Source: Rhizobium sp. R635 (GTDB lineage Bacteria; Pseudomonadota; Alphaproteobacteria; Rhizobiales; Rhizobiaceae). Taken from it: 64,000 bases of DNA. A model generated the notes under the pieces. The model had not been told where the DNA came from, did not search any database, and saw only the letters and a program-made list of their open reading frames with translations. Each line of letters begins with the position of its first letter. Position 1 is the first letter of the stretch. Positions 17,198-25,475 of the stretch are shown here, piece by piece. The DNA lies in NCBI RefSeq assembly GCF_002211285.1, contig NZ_LOKX01000023.1, forward strand, positions 248,001-312,000. Reading direction: 5' to 3'. Position numbers and translations under genes: made by a program.

Positions 17198-17983
17198 TTA
17201 CAGATCCGACGGGAGGTCGGCGCCGAGCCACTTCTGCGAAATGGCGTTCAAGCTGCCGTCGGTTTTGGCGGCGGCGATAATGCCGTTTACCTTCTCCAGA
17301 AGGGCCGGCTGTTCCTTGTTGAGACCGATGTAGCAAGGCGAATTCTTGATGAGGAACTTCAGCTCGGGACGCTTGGGAGGGTTCTTGGCGAGGATCGCGG
17401 CGGCCACGACGTTGCCGGTCGCAACGATATCGACCTGGCCGGACAGGAACGCCGAGATGGTGCCGTTATTGTCCTCATAACGCTTGATCGTTGCGTCGGC
17501 CGGCGCGATTTTCGTCAGCTCGAGATCCTCCACTGCGCCACGCGTGACGCCGATGCTCTTGCCCGCGAGATCTTCCGCCTTGGCGACCGAAAGACCGGCC
17601 GGCCCGAAGACGCCGTTGAAGAAGGGGGCGTAGGCAGCGGTGAAGTCGATCACTTTTTCCCGCTCGGCATTCTTGCCAAGGCTCGAAATGACCAGATCGA
17701 CCTTGTTCGTCTGCAGGTAGGGAATGCGGTTGGCGCTGGTGACCGGCACGAGTTCGGTTTTGACGCCCAGCTTTTCAGCGATGAGATTGGCCACATCGAT
17801 ATCGTAGCCCATCGGCGCCATATCGGTTCCGACGCTGCCGAAAGGCGGAAAATCCTGGGGTACGGCGACACGCAGCGTACCGCGCGCCGTGATGTCGGCA
17901 AGAGCATCGGCGTGAGAGGCAGGGGCGAAGCCGAAGCTTGCCGCGAGCGTCGCGATTGCGAAGAAAACTCTTCTTGTCAGCAT
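17198..17983 (-). CDS. Amino acid ABC transporter substrate-binding protein
   Basis: The 261-residue periplasmic receptor starts at an ATG with an AAGGAG ribosome site. A signal peptide (RRVFFAIATLAASFGFAPASHA) is cleaved near residue 26. The mature part follows the family-3 pattern: GTLRVAV, then GYDIDVANLIAEKLG, then VDLVIS..., and IGVTRG in the hinge. The ligand is a polar amino acid or related amine. It lies 19 bases downstream of the GntR gene, which therefore probably heads the operon. Confidence 0.92.
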   Translation of the reverse strand: MLTRRVFFAIATLAASFGFAPASHADALADITARGTLRVAVPQDFPPFGSVGTDMAPMGYDIDVANLIAEKLGVKTELVPVTSANRIPYLQTNKVDLVISSLGKNAEREKVIDFTAAYAPFFNGVFGPAGLSVAKAEDLAGKSIGVTRGAVEDLELTKIAPADATIKRYEDNNGTISAFLSGQVDIVATGNVVAAAILAKNPPKRPELKFLIKNSPCYIGLNKEQPALLEKVNGIIAAAKTDGSLNAISQKWLGADLPSDL

Positions 17984-18002
17984 GTTGGTTTCTCCTTTGA
18001 GG

Positions 18003-18737
18003 TTATGGCTTTTTAGGTCTGAACGGTTGGGAAACGGGAGACACGGCCCTGGGAGGGAGCGACAGGGAGTTGCGCAGTTCCGAGAGCGGATCCGGGCGTG
18101 AGGTAAGGTCGAGACCCATTTCCACCTCGTCCAGATGTTCGACGGAGAGCTCCGCAGCTCTGACGAAATCGCCGGCCTGCATGGCCTCGAAAATGCGGCA
18201 ATGCCCGTCGTGAGACTGTGCCGCATGAAACTCGGACTGATAGAGCATCGAAATGAGGATGGTCCTCGCCGTCAGGTCGCGGAGGATATCGACCAGGATG
18301 CCGTTTCCGCTCAGTTCCGCGATACGGATGTGGAAATCGCCCATCAAATAGGTGAGACGCTGGCGGTCGCCGGAAGCCAGCGCGCCCTTTTCCTCGTTCA
18401 AATGCGCTGCGAGAGCTTCGTGTCCCGCATCCGTCAGCGACCGCATGCTGCGCAGCAATCCGGCCTCGATGACGCGCCGCGCCTCATAGACCGCGATCGC
18501 ATCTTCGGCGGAGGGCTCGACGACGAACCAGCCACGTCTCGGGCTGACATGGACGATGCCGCGCGTTTCCAGGCGCATCATGGCTTCACGGACGCGGGTG
18601 CGAGACACGCCGAAAAGTGTGGCCAGCTGGTTTTCGCTGAGACGCGTACCGGGACGAATCCTGGCTGAAAGAATCCCGGAGACGATCGTCTCCTCGATGG
18701 TCTTCTGCGTAGTCGCGGATGCGTGGCTATCTTGCAT
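18003..18737 (-). CDS. GntR family regulator, FadR/FCD subfamily
   Basis: The 244-residue regulator has an N-terminal winged helix (residues about 15-75; LSENQLATLFGVSRTRVREAMMRLE) and an all-helical FCD ligand domain with Asp and His residues that usually bind a metal (GDFHIRIAEL, HDGH). FCD regulators sense organic or amino acids. The gene stands directly before the amino-acid importer genes with a 19-base gap. A palindrome covers its start codon, suggesting autoregulation. The C-terminal 30 residues are proline-rich and probably disordered. Confidence 0.9.
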   Translation of the reverse strand: MQDSHASATTQKTIEETIVSGILSARIRPGTRLSENQLATLFGVSRTRVREAMMRLETRGIVHVSPRRGWFVVEPSAEDAIAVYEARRVIEAGLLRSMRSLTDAGHEALAAHLNEEKGALASGDRQRLTYLMGDFHIRIAELSGNGILVDILRDLTARTILISMLYQSEFHAAQSHDGHCRIFEAMQAGDFVRAAELSVEHLDEVEMGLDLTSRPDPLSELRNSLSLPPRAVSPVSQPFRPKKP

Positions 18738-18743
18738 ACAAGA
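18730..18743 (-). promoter_or_regulatory. Candidate GntR/FCD operator over the regulator start codon
   Basis: On the minus strand the site reads TCTTG-TATG-CAAGA, a perfect 5-bp inverted repeat with a 4-bp spacer that includes the ATG. It resembles the TTGTATACAA-type sites bound by FCD-family GntR proteins. Binding here would block transcription or translation of the regulator gene. Confidence 0.5.
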
Positions 18744-18862
18744 CAGAAAAGCAAAGCACGTGCCAAAATCCCGTGCTCAGGATTTTCAGGAGATCCCGGC
18801 TCTGCTGCACATATTTTGCGCGCTGGCGATGCACGACTGAGCGTAAATTAGGCGCGCCGCTC

Positions 18863-19684
18863 CTACCAGAGCTTCATGTGCCGGTTGACGTCTTTGTAGA
18901 GCAAGTATCGGAACCGGCCGGGGCCACCGGCGTAGCATGCCTGCGGGCAGAAGGCGCGCAGCCACATGAAGTCACCGGCCTCGACCTCGACCCAATCCTG
19001 GTTCAGGCGATAGACCGCCTTGCCTTCCAGCACATAGAGACCATGCTCCATGACATGGGTTTCCATGAAGGGGATCACCGCGCCCGGCTCCAGGGTCACG
19101 ATATTGACATGCATGTCGTAGCGCACATCGGCAGGGTCGATGAAGCGGGTCGTGCCCCAGCGCCCGTCGGTGTCGGGCATGGCCCGGATCGGATGGTCGT
19201 CCTCATGCGTGAAGATCGCCGGCGGCGGCTCCAGCCCCTCGACCTCCTGAAACGCTTTCCTGACCCAGTGGAAGATCGCCGCGGTCGAGCCATCGTTTTT
19301 CAGGCGCCAGGCCGAGCCGGCCGGGAGATAGGCGAAGGAGCCGGCGCGCAGCGCATGGCTGACGCCGTCGAGTTCCACCGTCATGCCGCCTTCGACGACG
19401 AAGAGCACGGCTTCGGCGCGTTTGTCGGGCTCCGGCCGGTCGCTCCCGCCGCCCGGCTGAACCTCCATGATATATTGCGAGAAGGTCTCGGAGAAACCGG
19501 AAAGCGGCCGTGAGAGAACCCATGCGCGCGTTCCCGTCCAATGTGGAAGGAGGCTCGTGACAATATCGCTCATGACACCGCGGGGGATGACCGCGTAAGC
19601 CGTGGTGAAAACGGCTCGGCCGGAAAGCAGCTGGGTCTGTGGCGGCAAACCGCCAAGCTTCGAATAATACTCTGTCTTGTCCAT
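18863..19684 (-). CDS. allE: (S)-ureidoglycine aminohydrolase (bicupin)
   Basis: The 273-residue protein is a double cupin. The C-terminal cupin has the metal-binding pattern E-T-H-V-M-E-H, followed by GLYVLEGKAVYRLNQDW and a PQACYAG segment, all characteristic of AllE/YlbA, which releases ammonia from (S)-ureidoglycine in purine/allantoin breakdown. I use the ATG at 19682-19684 (length close to the 261-residue E. coli enzyme) rather than a TTG 63 bases upstream that has no ribosome spacing. No allantoinase or allantoate amidohydrolase is in the window. A related ureide or amidine substrate is therefore possible. Confidence 0.82.
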   Translation of the reverse strand: MDKTEYYSKLGGLPPQTQLLSGRAVFTTAYAVIPRGVMSDIVTSLLPHWTGTRAWVLSRPLSGFSETFSQYIMEVQPGGGSDRPEPDKRAEAVLFVVEGGMTVELDGVSHALRAGSFAYLPAGSAWRLKNDGSTAAIFHWVRKAFQEVEGLEPPPAIFTHEDDHPIRAMPDTDGRWGTTRFIDPADVRYDMHVNIVTLEPGAVIPFMETHVMEHGLYVLEGKAVYRLNQDWVEVEAGDFMWLRAFCPQACYAGGPGRFRYLLYKDVNRHMKLW

Positions 19685-19739
19685 TTGTACGGCTTTCCAG
19701 GCAGGTGTCTCTACATCTGCTTTATGCGCGCCTGATCCG

Positions 19740-21596
19740 TTAGGCAACTCCCAACCCGGACGAGCGATCGGCCATCACCAGATGGCCCGGCCCGACCGCG
19801 CGATAGGAGGCGCTCGGTGGCTGATAGTCGACCGGGCGCATCGGGCTCTTGATCTCGTCATTGGCCACCATCCGCTTTTCGTGGCGGCGATCCGGATCGG
19901 GCACCGGCACGGCCGAAATCAGTTTCTTCGTATAGGGGTGCTGCGGATTTTCGAAGACGGCGGCGCGCGGGCCGATCTCGACGATCTCGCCGAGATACAT
20001 CACCGCGACGCGATGGCTGACGCGTTCGATCACCGCCATGTCGTGCGAGATGAACAGGAAGGCGAGGTCGAGGCTCTGCTGCAGGTCCAGCATCAGGTTG
20101 ATGACCTGCGCCTTGATCGAAACATCGAGTGCGGAGACACTTTCATCGGCAACGATCACCTTTGGCCGCAAGGCAAGCGCCCGGGCAATGCAGATACGCT
20201 GACGCTGGCCGCCGGAAAATTCATGCGGATAACGCGACGCCATATCGGGGGACAGGCCGACCTTCACGAGCAAGTCGGCGACGACCTCCCTAGCCTGTTT
20301 CGCACTGCCCATCCCATGCTCGATATAGGGTTCGGCGATCGACGCGCCGACCGTCATGCGCGGATTGAGGCTGGCGAACGGATCCTGAAAGATCATCTGC
20401 ACGGATTTGCGCATCTCACGCAGATCCTTCCTGTCGAGGCCGAGCACTTCCCTGCCCTCGACGAGCACGGAGCCGGCCTGCGGCTCGATCAGACGCATGA
20501 TGGCGCGGCCGGTCGTCGATTTGCCGCAGCCGGATTCACCGACGAGCGACAGCGTCTCGCCGGCATGGAGATCGAAGGAGACGTTTTCGACCGCATGCAC
20601 GCGGCTGGTCAGCCGATTGAAGAGGCCGGAATGAATGTCGAAGCGCTTGGTGAGGTTTTTCACCTGCAGCACCGGCTTTGCCGCCACCGTATCGGCGGCC
20701 TCGGCGGGAATGTCCGATTCACCGGTCGCCGTGTTGACCACGGGAAAACGCAGCGGCCTTTGCCGGCCCCGCATCGAGCCGAGCACCGGTACGGCCGATA
20801 GCAGCGCCCTGGTATAAGGATGTCTGCCGCGGTGGAAGATATCGGCGGTGGCGCCGCTTTCGACCTGTTCGCCGCGATACATCACGACAGTCCTGTCGGC
20901 GATCTCGGCAACGACGCCCATATCATGGGTGATGAAGAGAACCGAGGTTCCCTCCTCGTCCTGCAGCATCTTGATGAGATCGAGGATCTGGCCCTGGATC
21001 GTCACGTCGAGCGCCGTCGTCGGCTCGTCGGCGATCAGAAGCTTCGGCCGACTGGCGAGCGCCATTGCGATCATCACCCGCTGGCGCATGCCGCCGGAAA
21101 AACGATGCGGATATTCGTCGAATCGCGACGCGGCCGAGGGGATGCGGACCTTCTCCAGCAGCCTGATCGTCTCGGCCCTGGCATCTGCCTTGCTCATATC
21201 GGAATGGCAGAGCAGCGCTTCGGAAATCTGGTCGCCGATGGTGAAGAGCGGATTGAGCGATGTCATCGGCTCCTGGAAGATCATCGCCACCTCATTGCCG
21301 CGCACTTGCCGCATGGCATGTTCCGGCAAGGCCAGCAGGTCGCGTCCACCAAGCATGACGCGGCCCTCGATGCGGCTGGTGTCGGCCTGCAGCAGCCGCA
21401 TGATCGACAGCGACGTGACGCTCTTTCCCGAGCCGGATTCACCGACGATCGCTACCGTCTCGGCCGGCGCGACGGTGAAGGAGACGTCGCGCACGACCGG
21501 TTTCCAGGCGCCGTCCACCAGGAACGACGTCGTCAGCCTGTCGACGGAAAGGACGGGAGCGGCTGTCTCTATCGGTTGCGGCTGGACGCTGGCCAT
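19740..21596 (-). CDS. Fused dipeptide-type ABC ATPase (DppD-DppF in one chain)
   Basis: The 618-residue protein contains two complete ATPase domains with Walker A lysines at Lys58 (GESGSGKS) and Lys359 (GESGCGKST), two LSGG-type signatures (FSGGMRQR and FSGGQRQR) and two Walker B motifs, joined by an oligopeptide-type C-terminal region. It replaces the separate DppD and DppF subunits and drives the importer whose permeases are encoded upstream. The ATG at 21594-21596 has a GAGGAG ribosome site; the TTG further upstream does not. It lies 17 bases after the SelA-like gene. Confidence 0.93.
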   Translation of the reverse strand: MASVQPQPIETAAPVLSVDRLTTSFLVDGAWKPVVRDVSFTVAPAETVAIVGESGSGKSVTSLSIMRLLQADTSRIEGRVMLGGRDLLALPEHAMRQVRGNEVAMIFQEPMTSLNPLFTIGDQISEALLCHSDMSKADARAETIRLLEKVRIPSAASRFDEYPHRFSGGMRQRVMIAMALASRPKLLIADEPTTALDVTIQGQILDLIKMLQDEEGTSVLFITHDMGVVAEIADRTVVMYRGEQVESGATADIFHRGRHPYTRALLSAVPVLGSMRGRQRPLRFPVVNTATGESDIPAEAADTVAAKPVLQVKNLTKRFDIHSGLFNRLTSRVHAVENVSFDLHAGETLSLVGESGCGKSTTGRAIMRLIEPQAGSVLVEGREVLGLDRKDLREMRKSVQMIFQDPFASLNPRMTVGASIAEPYIEHGMGSAKQAREVVADLLVKVGLSPDMASRYPHEFSGGQRQRICIARALALRPKVIVADESVSALDVSIKAQVINLMLDLQQSLDLAFLFISHDMAVIERVSHRVAVMYLGEIVEIGPRAAVFENPQHPYTKKLISAVPVPDPDRRHEKRMVANDEIKSPMRPVDYQPPSASYRAVGPGHLVMADRSSGLGVA

Positions 21597-21613
21597 ATCG
21601 GCTCCTCTCGGGT

Positions 21614-22810
21614 TCAATCCGGCCAGCGCAGCAACCCGTCGAAACGGTGCCGGCTGCGGTTTTCGATGGGCGTGGCGATGATCTCGTTCGAGGCGCGCGC
21701 CTTGTCGAGTTCTTCACCGAGGCGGTTTGCGACGATCACTTCCTGGCCCGGATGCAGGTTGCACGGATCGAGATAGAAATAGCGGTGCTCCACCTCATGA
21801 TCGCGCACGATGATCGGCGGACTGCCCTTGGCGAGCGCATCGGCCAGATCCCAGGCGGTGATATGGGCCTGCTCTGGGTCGACGATGAGACGCAGCCGGT
21901 CGAGTGGGTTGTTGGTCGGGTCGGGCTCGATCAGTGCGGTGACGCCGGGACGGCCGTCGAGCGTCTTTTTCCAAAGGTTGAGATAGCCGGTTTCGCGCTC
22001 CCGGATGCCAGCATGGTCGCGGCGCTCCCAGGCTTCGAGTGCGGCCATGACGCCAAAGATGCTCTCCTTGCCGACCTTCATGCCGCGGCCGATGCCCATA
22101 TTCTGCAGGAACGCATGGCGCACCTGCTCTTTCCGGCCGGCGACGATGCCCGAGGTCGGACCGCCGAGGAACTTGTGGCCGGAATAGAGCGCGATATCGG
22201 CCCCCTGCTCCAGGAAGATCCTGAGATCATATTCCGAGGCCGCGTCGACGATGACAGGCACACCCTTGGCATGGGCGATCTCGACGAATTCCTTGAGGTT
22301 CAAGAGGCCGTAGTCGACGACATGATGGGAAACGACATAGACGGCGGCAGCCGTCTTGTCGGTGATGGCGTTTTCCATGTGGAAGCGATGGGTCGAAGTC
22401 GCCTGTCCCACAAGCACGACCTTGCCGCCGGCAAGCCGGATCGCCTGGTCGACGGGCGCGCCATAGCTCACCACATGGCCCATCTGCACCAGCACCTCGT
22501 TCTTTTCGGGCACGGCATCCGGCAGCTTCTCGATCGCCAGCAGATTGTTGCCAGTGATGGCGCCGGCGACGGCGAGCGAAATGCCGGCCGAGCAGGAGGC
22601 GGTGACGAAACCCGCCTCGCCGCCGGTCAGCCGGGCAATGACGGCGCTTGCCTTGCGCTGCAGGTCGTTGATCTCGACGAAATGCGGTAGGATCGACGCC
22701 ATCGCCTCGATCGCTTCCGGCACGACGATGGAGGCGCCGAGGCTGGTCATCGTGCCCGATACGTTGATGACGGGGCGAAGGCCGATCGATGGTCTCATAT
22801 CAGTGGGCAT
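21614..22810 (-). CDS. SelA-like PLP-dependent enzyme (aminotransferase class V fold)
   Basis: The 398-residue enzyme has the fold-type I signature with Schiff-base Lys213 in YSGHKFLGGP and Asp in VDAASEYDL. The N-terminus (RPVINVSGTMTSLG) and overall order match the SelA/D-glucosaminate-6-phosphate ammonia-lyase group rather than ordinary transaminases. Members catalyse beta-eliminations or ammonia release from amino sugars and amino acids. A GGAG ribosome site precedes the ATG. It is flanked by a RidA protein and an importer ATPase, which supports an amino-compound lyase whose enamine product RidA would hydrolyse. The exact substrate cannot be read from the sequence. Confidence 0.8.
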   Translation of the reverse strand: MPTDMRPSIGLRPVINVSGTMTSLGASIVVPEAIEAMASILPHFVEINDLQRKASAVIARLTGGEAGFVTASCSAGISLAVAGAITGNNLLAIEKLPDAVPEKNEVLVQMGHVVSYGAPVDQAIRLAGGKVVLVGQATSTHRFHMENAITDKTAAAVYVVSHHVVDYGLLNLKEFVEIAHAKGVPVIVDAASEYDLRIFLEQGADIALYSGHKFLGGPTSGIVAGRKEQVRHAFLQNMGIGRGMKVGKESIFGVMAALEAWERRDHAGIRERETGYLNLWKKTLDGRPGVTALIEPDPTNNPLDRLRLIVDPEQAHITAWDLADALAKGSPPIIVRDHEVEHRYFYLDPCNLHPGQEVIVANRLGEELDKARASNEIIATPIENRSRHRFDGLLRWPD

Positions 22811-22879
22811 GAAGTTCTCCAGAATTCCGGGTCGGCAGCGGCATAAGATGGAACGCTGCTCTAAATATGAAAGGTCTCA

Positions 22880-23377
22880 TCAGCCGTGCAAGGCGACGAT
22901 GGCCTCGATCTCGACGGTGATGTTGCCCGGCAGCGAGCCGAAGCCGACGGCCGAACGGGCATGTTCGCCGGCCGGCCCGAAGACTTCGATCAAGAGATCC
23001 GAGCAGCCGTTGATGACGCTCGGATGATCCTCGAAATCGGGCACGGCATTGACCATGCCGAGCAGCTTGACCACCCGCTTGACCCGGGAAAGATCGCCAA
23101 GCGCGTCATGCATGACCGACAGCAGATTGATACCGGTCAGCCGCGCATGGCCATAGGCCTCTTCGACACCGACGCCGCCGGCGCCGACCTTGCCGGCATG
23201 CAGATAGCCGTCGGCCTCGCGCGGGCCTTGGCCGGAGAGATAGAGCATGTTGCCCTCCAGCACATGCGTCACGAAATTGGCGATCGGCGGCGGCGGCGGC
23301 GGAAGCTCGATGCCGAGCGCGGCAAGCCGTTCATAGGGCGAGCTCTCAACCGTGTCTGCGGCGGGAAACTGATTCAC
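22880..23377 (-). CDS. RidA family (enamine/imine deaminase-like) protein
   Basis: The 165-residue protein belongs to the YjgF/YER057c/RidA superfamily: it has a hydrophobic NMLYLSGQGP strand, the helix with NLLSVMHDALGDLSRVKRVVKL, and the C-terminal NITVEIEAIVAL strand. It lacks the usual Arg in the SxR region seen in RidA proper, so it fits the Rid4-7 branches. I use the GTG at 23375-23377, which has an AGGAG site five bases upstream. A run of six prolines precedes the domain. RidA proteins hydrolyse reactive imines from PLP enzymes; the PLP enzyme gene follows directly. Confidence 0.85.
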   Translation of the reverse strand: MNQFPAADTVESSPYERLAALGIELPPPPPPIANFVTHVLEGNMLYLSGQGPREADGYLHAGKVGAGGVGVEEAYGHARLTGINLLSVMHDALGDLSRVKRVVKLLGMVNAVPDFEDHPSVINGCSDLLIEVFGPAGEHARSAVGFGSLPGNITVEIEAIVALHG

Positions 23378-23439
23378 GCTAACTCCTGTCATGCGAATTC
23401 GATTGGCGAATGTCATTTGGCCGACGTTTCGTCGGCGGA

Positions 23440-24309
23440 TTAAAGGTCCTTGCGAAGTCTTGGATCGAGCATGTCCCTCAGGCCGTCGCCGACCATCTGC
23501 AGCGACAGCACGGAGAGGATGATCGCGACACCGGGAAAGAGCGTCATCCAATCGGCCTGGCCGATATATTGCCGGCCGGCGGCGATCATCGTTCCCCAGG
23601 TCGGGATCTCGGGGCTGACGCCGAGGCCGAGGAAAGACAGGCCGGCTTCGGCGAGCATGGCGCTGGCGAAGAGGAATGTGCCCTGCACCAGGATCGGCGA
23701 CAGCAGATTGCGCAGTACATGCCGCGTCATGATGTGGAAGGTCGAAATCCCAAGCGCCCTCGCCGCCTCGACATAGGGCAGCTCACGAATGACGAGCGTC
23801 GAGGCACGGACGATGCGGGCAAGGCGTGGCGCATAGACGATCGACAGCGCGATGATGACGGTCGTCAGCGACGGACCGAGGGCGGCGACGAGCGCGATCG
23901 CCAGCAGAATATCGGGAAATGCCATCATCGCATCGATCAGCCGGGCGATCGGCGTATCGAGCTTCTGGAAGAAGCCGGCAAGCAGGCCGAGGGTGACGCC
24001 GATCAGCGCCGAAAGAGCGACGACCGCGGCACCGACCAGCAGCGACAGACGCCCGGCGAAGATCGTGCGCGAGAAGACGTCGCGGCCGAATTCGTCCGTG
24101 CCGAAGAAGAAAATCTCGCTCGGCGGCTTCAGCCGGTTGACAATGGAAAGCTTGGACGGGGAATACGGCGCCACGACAGGCGCGAAGGCCGCGAGCAGCA
24201 CGAAAATCGTCAGGATCAGCAGGCCGAAGGCAACCGTCTTGCGCTTCAGCAGCCGCCTGGCGAATTTGCTGCCTTCGCTTTCGACGGGCTTGATTGCGAT
24301 ATCGGCCAT
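23440..24309 (-). CDS. Peptide-type ABC transporter permease (DppC type)
   Basis: The 289-residue permease begins with a cytoplasmic stretch and a first helix (TVAFGLLILTIFVLLAAFAPVVAPY), then the conserved GTDEFGRDVFSR segment of DppC proteins. The EAA loop is EAARALGISTFHIMTRHVLRN. Its ATG shares one base with the stop of the DppB-type gene. It pairs with the product of 24309-25250. Confidence 0.93.
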   Translation of the reverse strand: MADIAIKPVESEGSKFARRLLKRKTVAFGLLILTIFVLLAAFAPVVAPYSPSKLSIVNRLKPPSEIFFFGTDEFGRDVFSRTIFAGRLSLLVGAAVVALSALIGVTLGLLAGFFQKLDTPIARLIDAMMAFPDILLAIALVAALGPSLTTVIIALSIVYAPRLARIVRASTLVIRELPYVEAARALGISTFHIMTRHVLRNLLSPILVQGTFLFASAMLAEAGLSFLGLGVSPEIPTWGTMIAAGRQYIGQADWMTLFPGVAIILSVLSLQMVGDGLRDMLDPRLRKDL

Positions 24310-25250
24310 CAGTAGCGCACCCTCGGATCGACCAGCAGGTAGAGCATGTCGATCGCAAAATTGATCAGCACGTAAAGGGCGGCGATGACGAGCAGCGCGC
24401 CCTGGATGACGGGATAGTCGCGGCGCAGAACCGCCGAGACGACGAGATTACCGACACCCGGCAGGCCGAAGACGGTCTCGGTAACGACGGCGCCCGAAAT
24501 CAGCACCGCCGCCGTCAGGCCGATCACCGTCAGGATCGGGATCAGCGCATTTTTCAGCGCGTGCTTGAGGATGACCTTGCGCTCGATCAGCCCCTTGGCG
24601 CGCGCCGTGCGGATATAATCGTCGCCGAGCACATCGAGCATCGAGGCGCGCGTGAAGCGCAGGATCAGCGCCGAGGAGACGATGCCGAGCGCAAAGGCCG
24701 GCAGCGTCAGGTGATACATGCGCTCGAGGAAACTCGAGCCGGGGCCGCCATAACCGGAGACCGGGAAGAGGTTGAGCCTGACCGCGAAGAACTGCATCAG
24801 GATGAGGCCGAGCCAGAAGCTCGGAATGCTGGCGGCGAGCATGGCAAGCGTCGTTGCCGCCTGGTCGACCAGGGAGCCACGCCGATAGGCGGCATAAATG
24901 CCGATCGGCAGCGCGATGACGCTGGCGATGACGAGCGAGAACAGAGTCAGGAAGAAGGTCGGTTCGGCGCGGTCGAGCAGGGCCGAAGTGACCGGCATAT
25001 TGAGAAAGATCGACTGGCCGAGATCGCCCTTCAGCAACTGGCCGATATAATAGACATATTGCAGGCCGAGCGACTGATCGAGGCCGAGCCGGCTTCTGAG
25101 ATCGGCAATGTCCTGCGGCGTCGCATCCGGCCCGAGCATGACGGCGGCCGGATCTCCCGGCGTCACGCGCACGATGACGAAGACGATCGTGACGACGAGG
25201 AACATCACGACGATCATGCCGAACAGGCGCTGGAGGATGTAGCGGATCAT
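24309..25250 (-). CDS. Peptide-type ABC transporter permease (DppB type)
   Basis: The 313-residue permease has the standard N-terminus (MIRYILQRLFGMIVVMFLVVTI) followed by RVTPGDPA, the DppB hallmark, then five more helices. The start at 25248-25250 is preferred to an upstream alternative because it gives this N-terminus. The gene follows the cloverleaf-like repeat that separates it from the binding-protein gene. Confidence 0.93.
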   Translation of the reverse strand: MIRYILQRLFGMIVVMFLVVTIVFVIVRVTPGDPAAVMLGPDATPQDIADLRSRLGLDQSLGLQYVYYIGQLLKGDLGQSIFLNMPVTSALLDRAEPTFFLTLFSLVIASVIALPIGIYAAYRRGSLVDQAATTLAMLAASIPSFWLGLILMQFFAVRLNLFPVSGYGGPGSSFLERMYHLTLPAFALGIVSSALILRFTRASMLDVLGDDYIRTARAKGLIERKVILKHALKNALIPILTVIGLTAAVLISGAVVTETVFGLPGVGNLVVSAVLRRDYPVIQGALLVIAALYVLINFAIDMLYLLVDPRVRY

Positions 25251-25307
25251 CCGAACCTTGCTCCTACCATCGGTGCATGTGGCATCGAGACGGAATCCGC
25301 CACCCAC

Positions 25308-25450
25308 CGCCCCTCATCCCTGTGCTTGTCACAGGGATCCAGCCACGGCGCGTCCGCGCCGTGATTGACCCTTATTCGGTCAAAGAGTCCTCCGCGCCCA
25401 AGGACTTGGGCGCACTGGATTCCTGTGACAAGCACAGGAATGAGGGAGCG
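25308..25450. repeat. Cloverleaf-like inverted-repeat element (RIME-type mosaic repeat)
   Basis: Outer arms of about 35 bases (25308-25342 and 25414-25450) are nearly perfect reverse complements. They enclose three further perfect hairpins: 25344-25363 (9-bp stem), 25365-25383 (TTGACC/GGTCAA) and 25394-25413 (8-bp stem). The whole 143-bp unit can fold into a four-armed cloverleaf on either strand. It lies between the binding-protein and permease genes. Size and multiple palindromes recall the rhizobial intergenic mosaic elements; identity to a named family is not proven. Confidence 0.75.
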
Positions 25451-25475
25451 ACTGGTGGGCACAGGAATCACCCCA

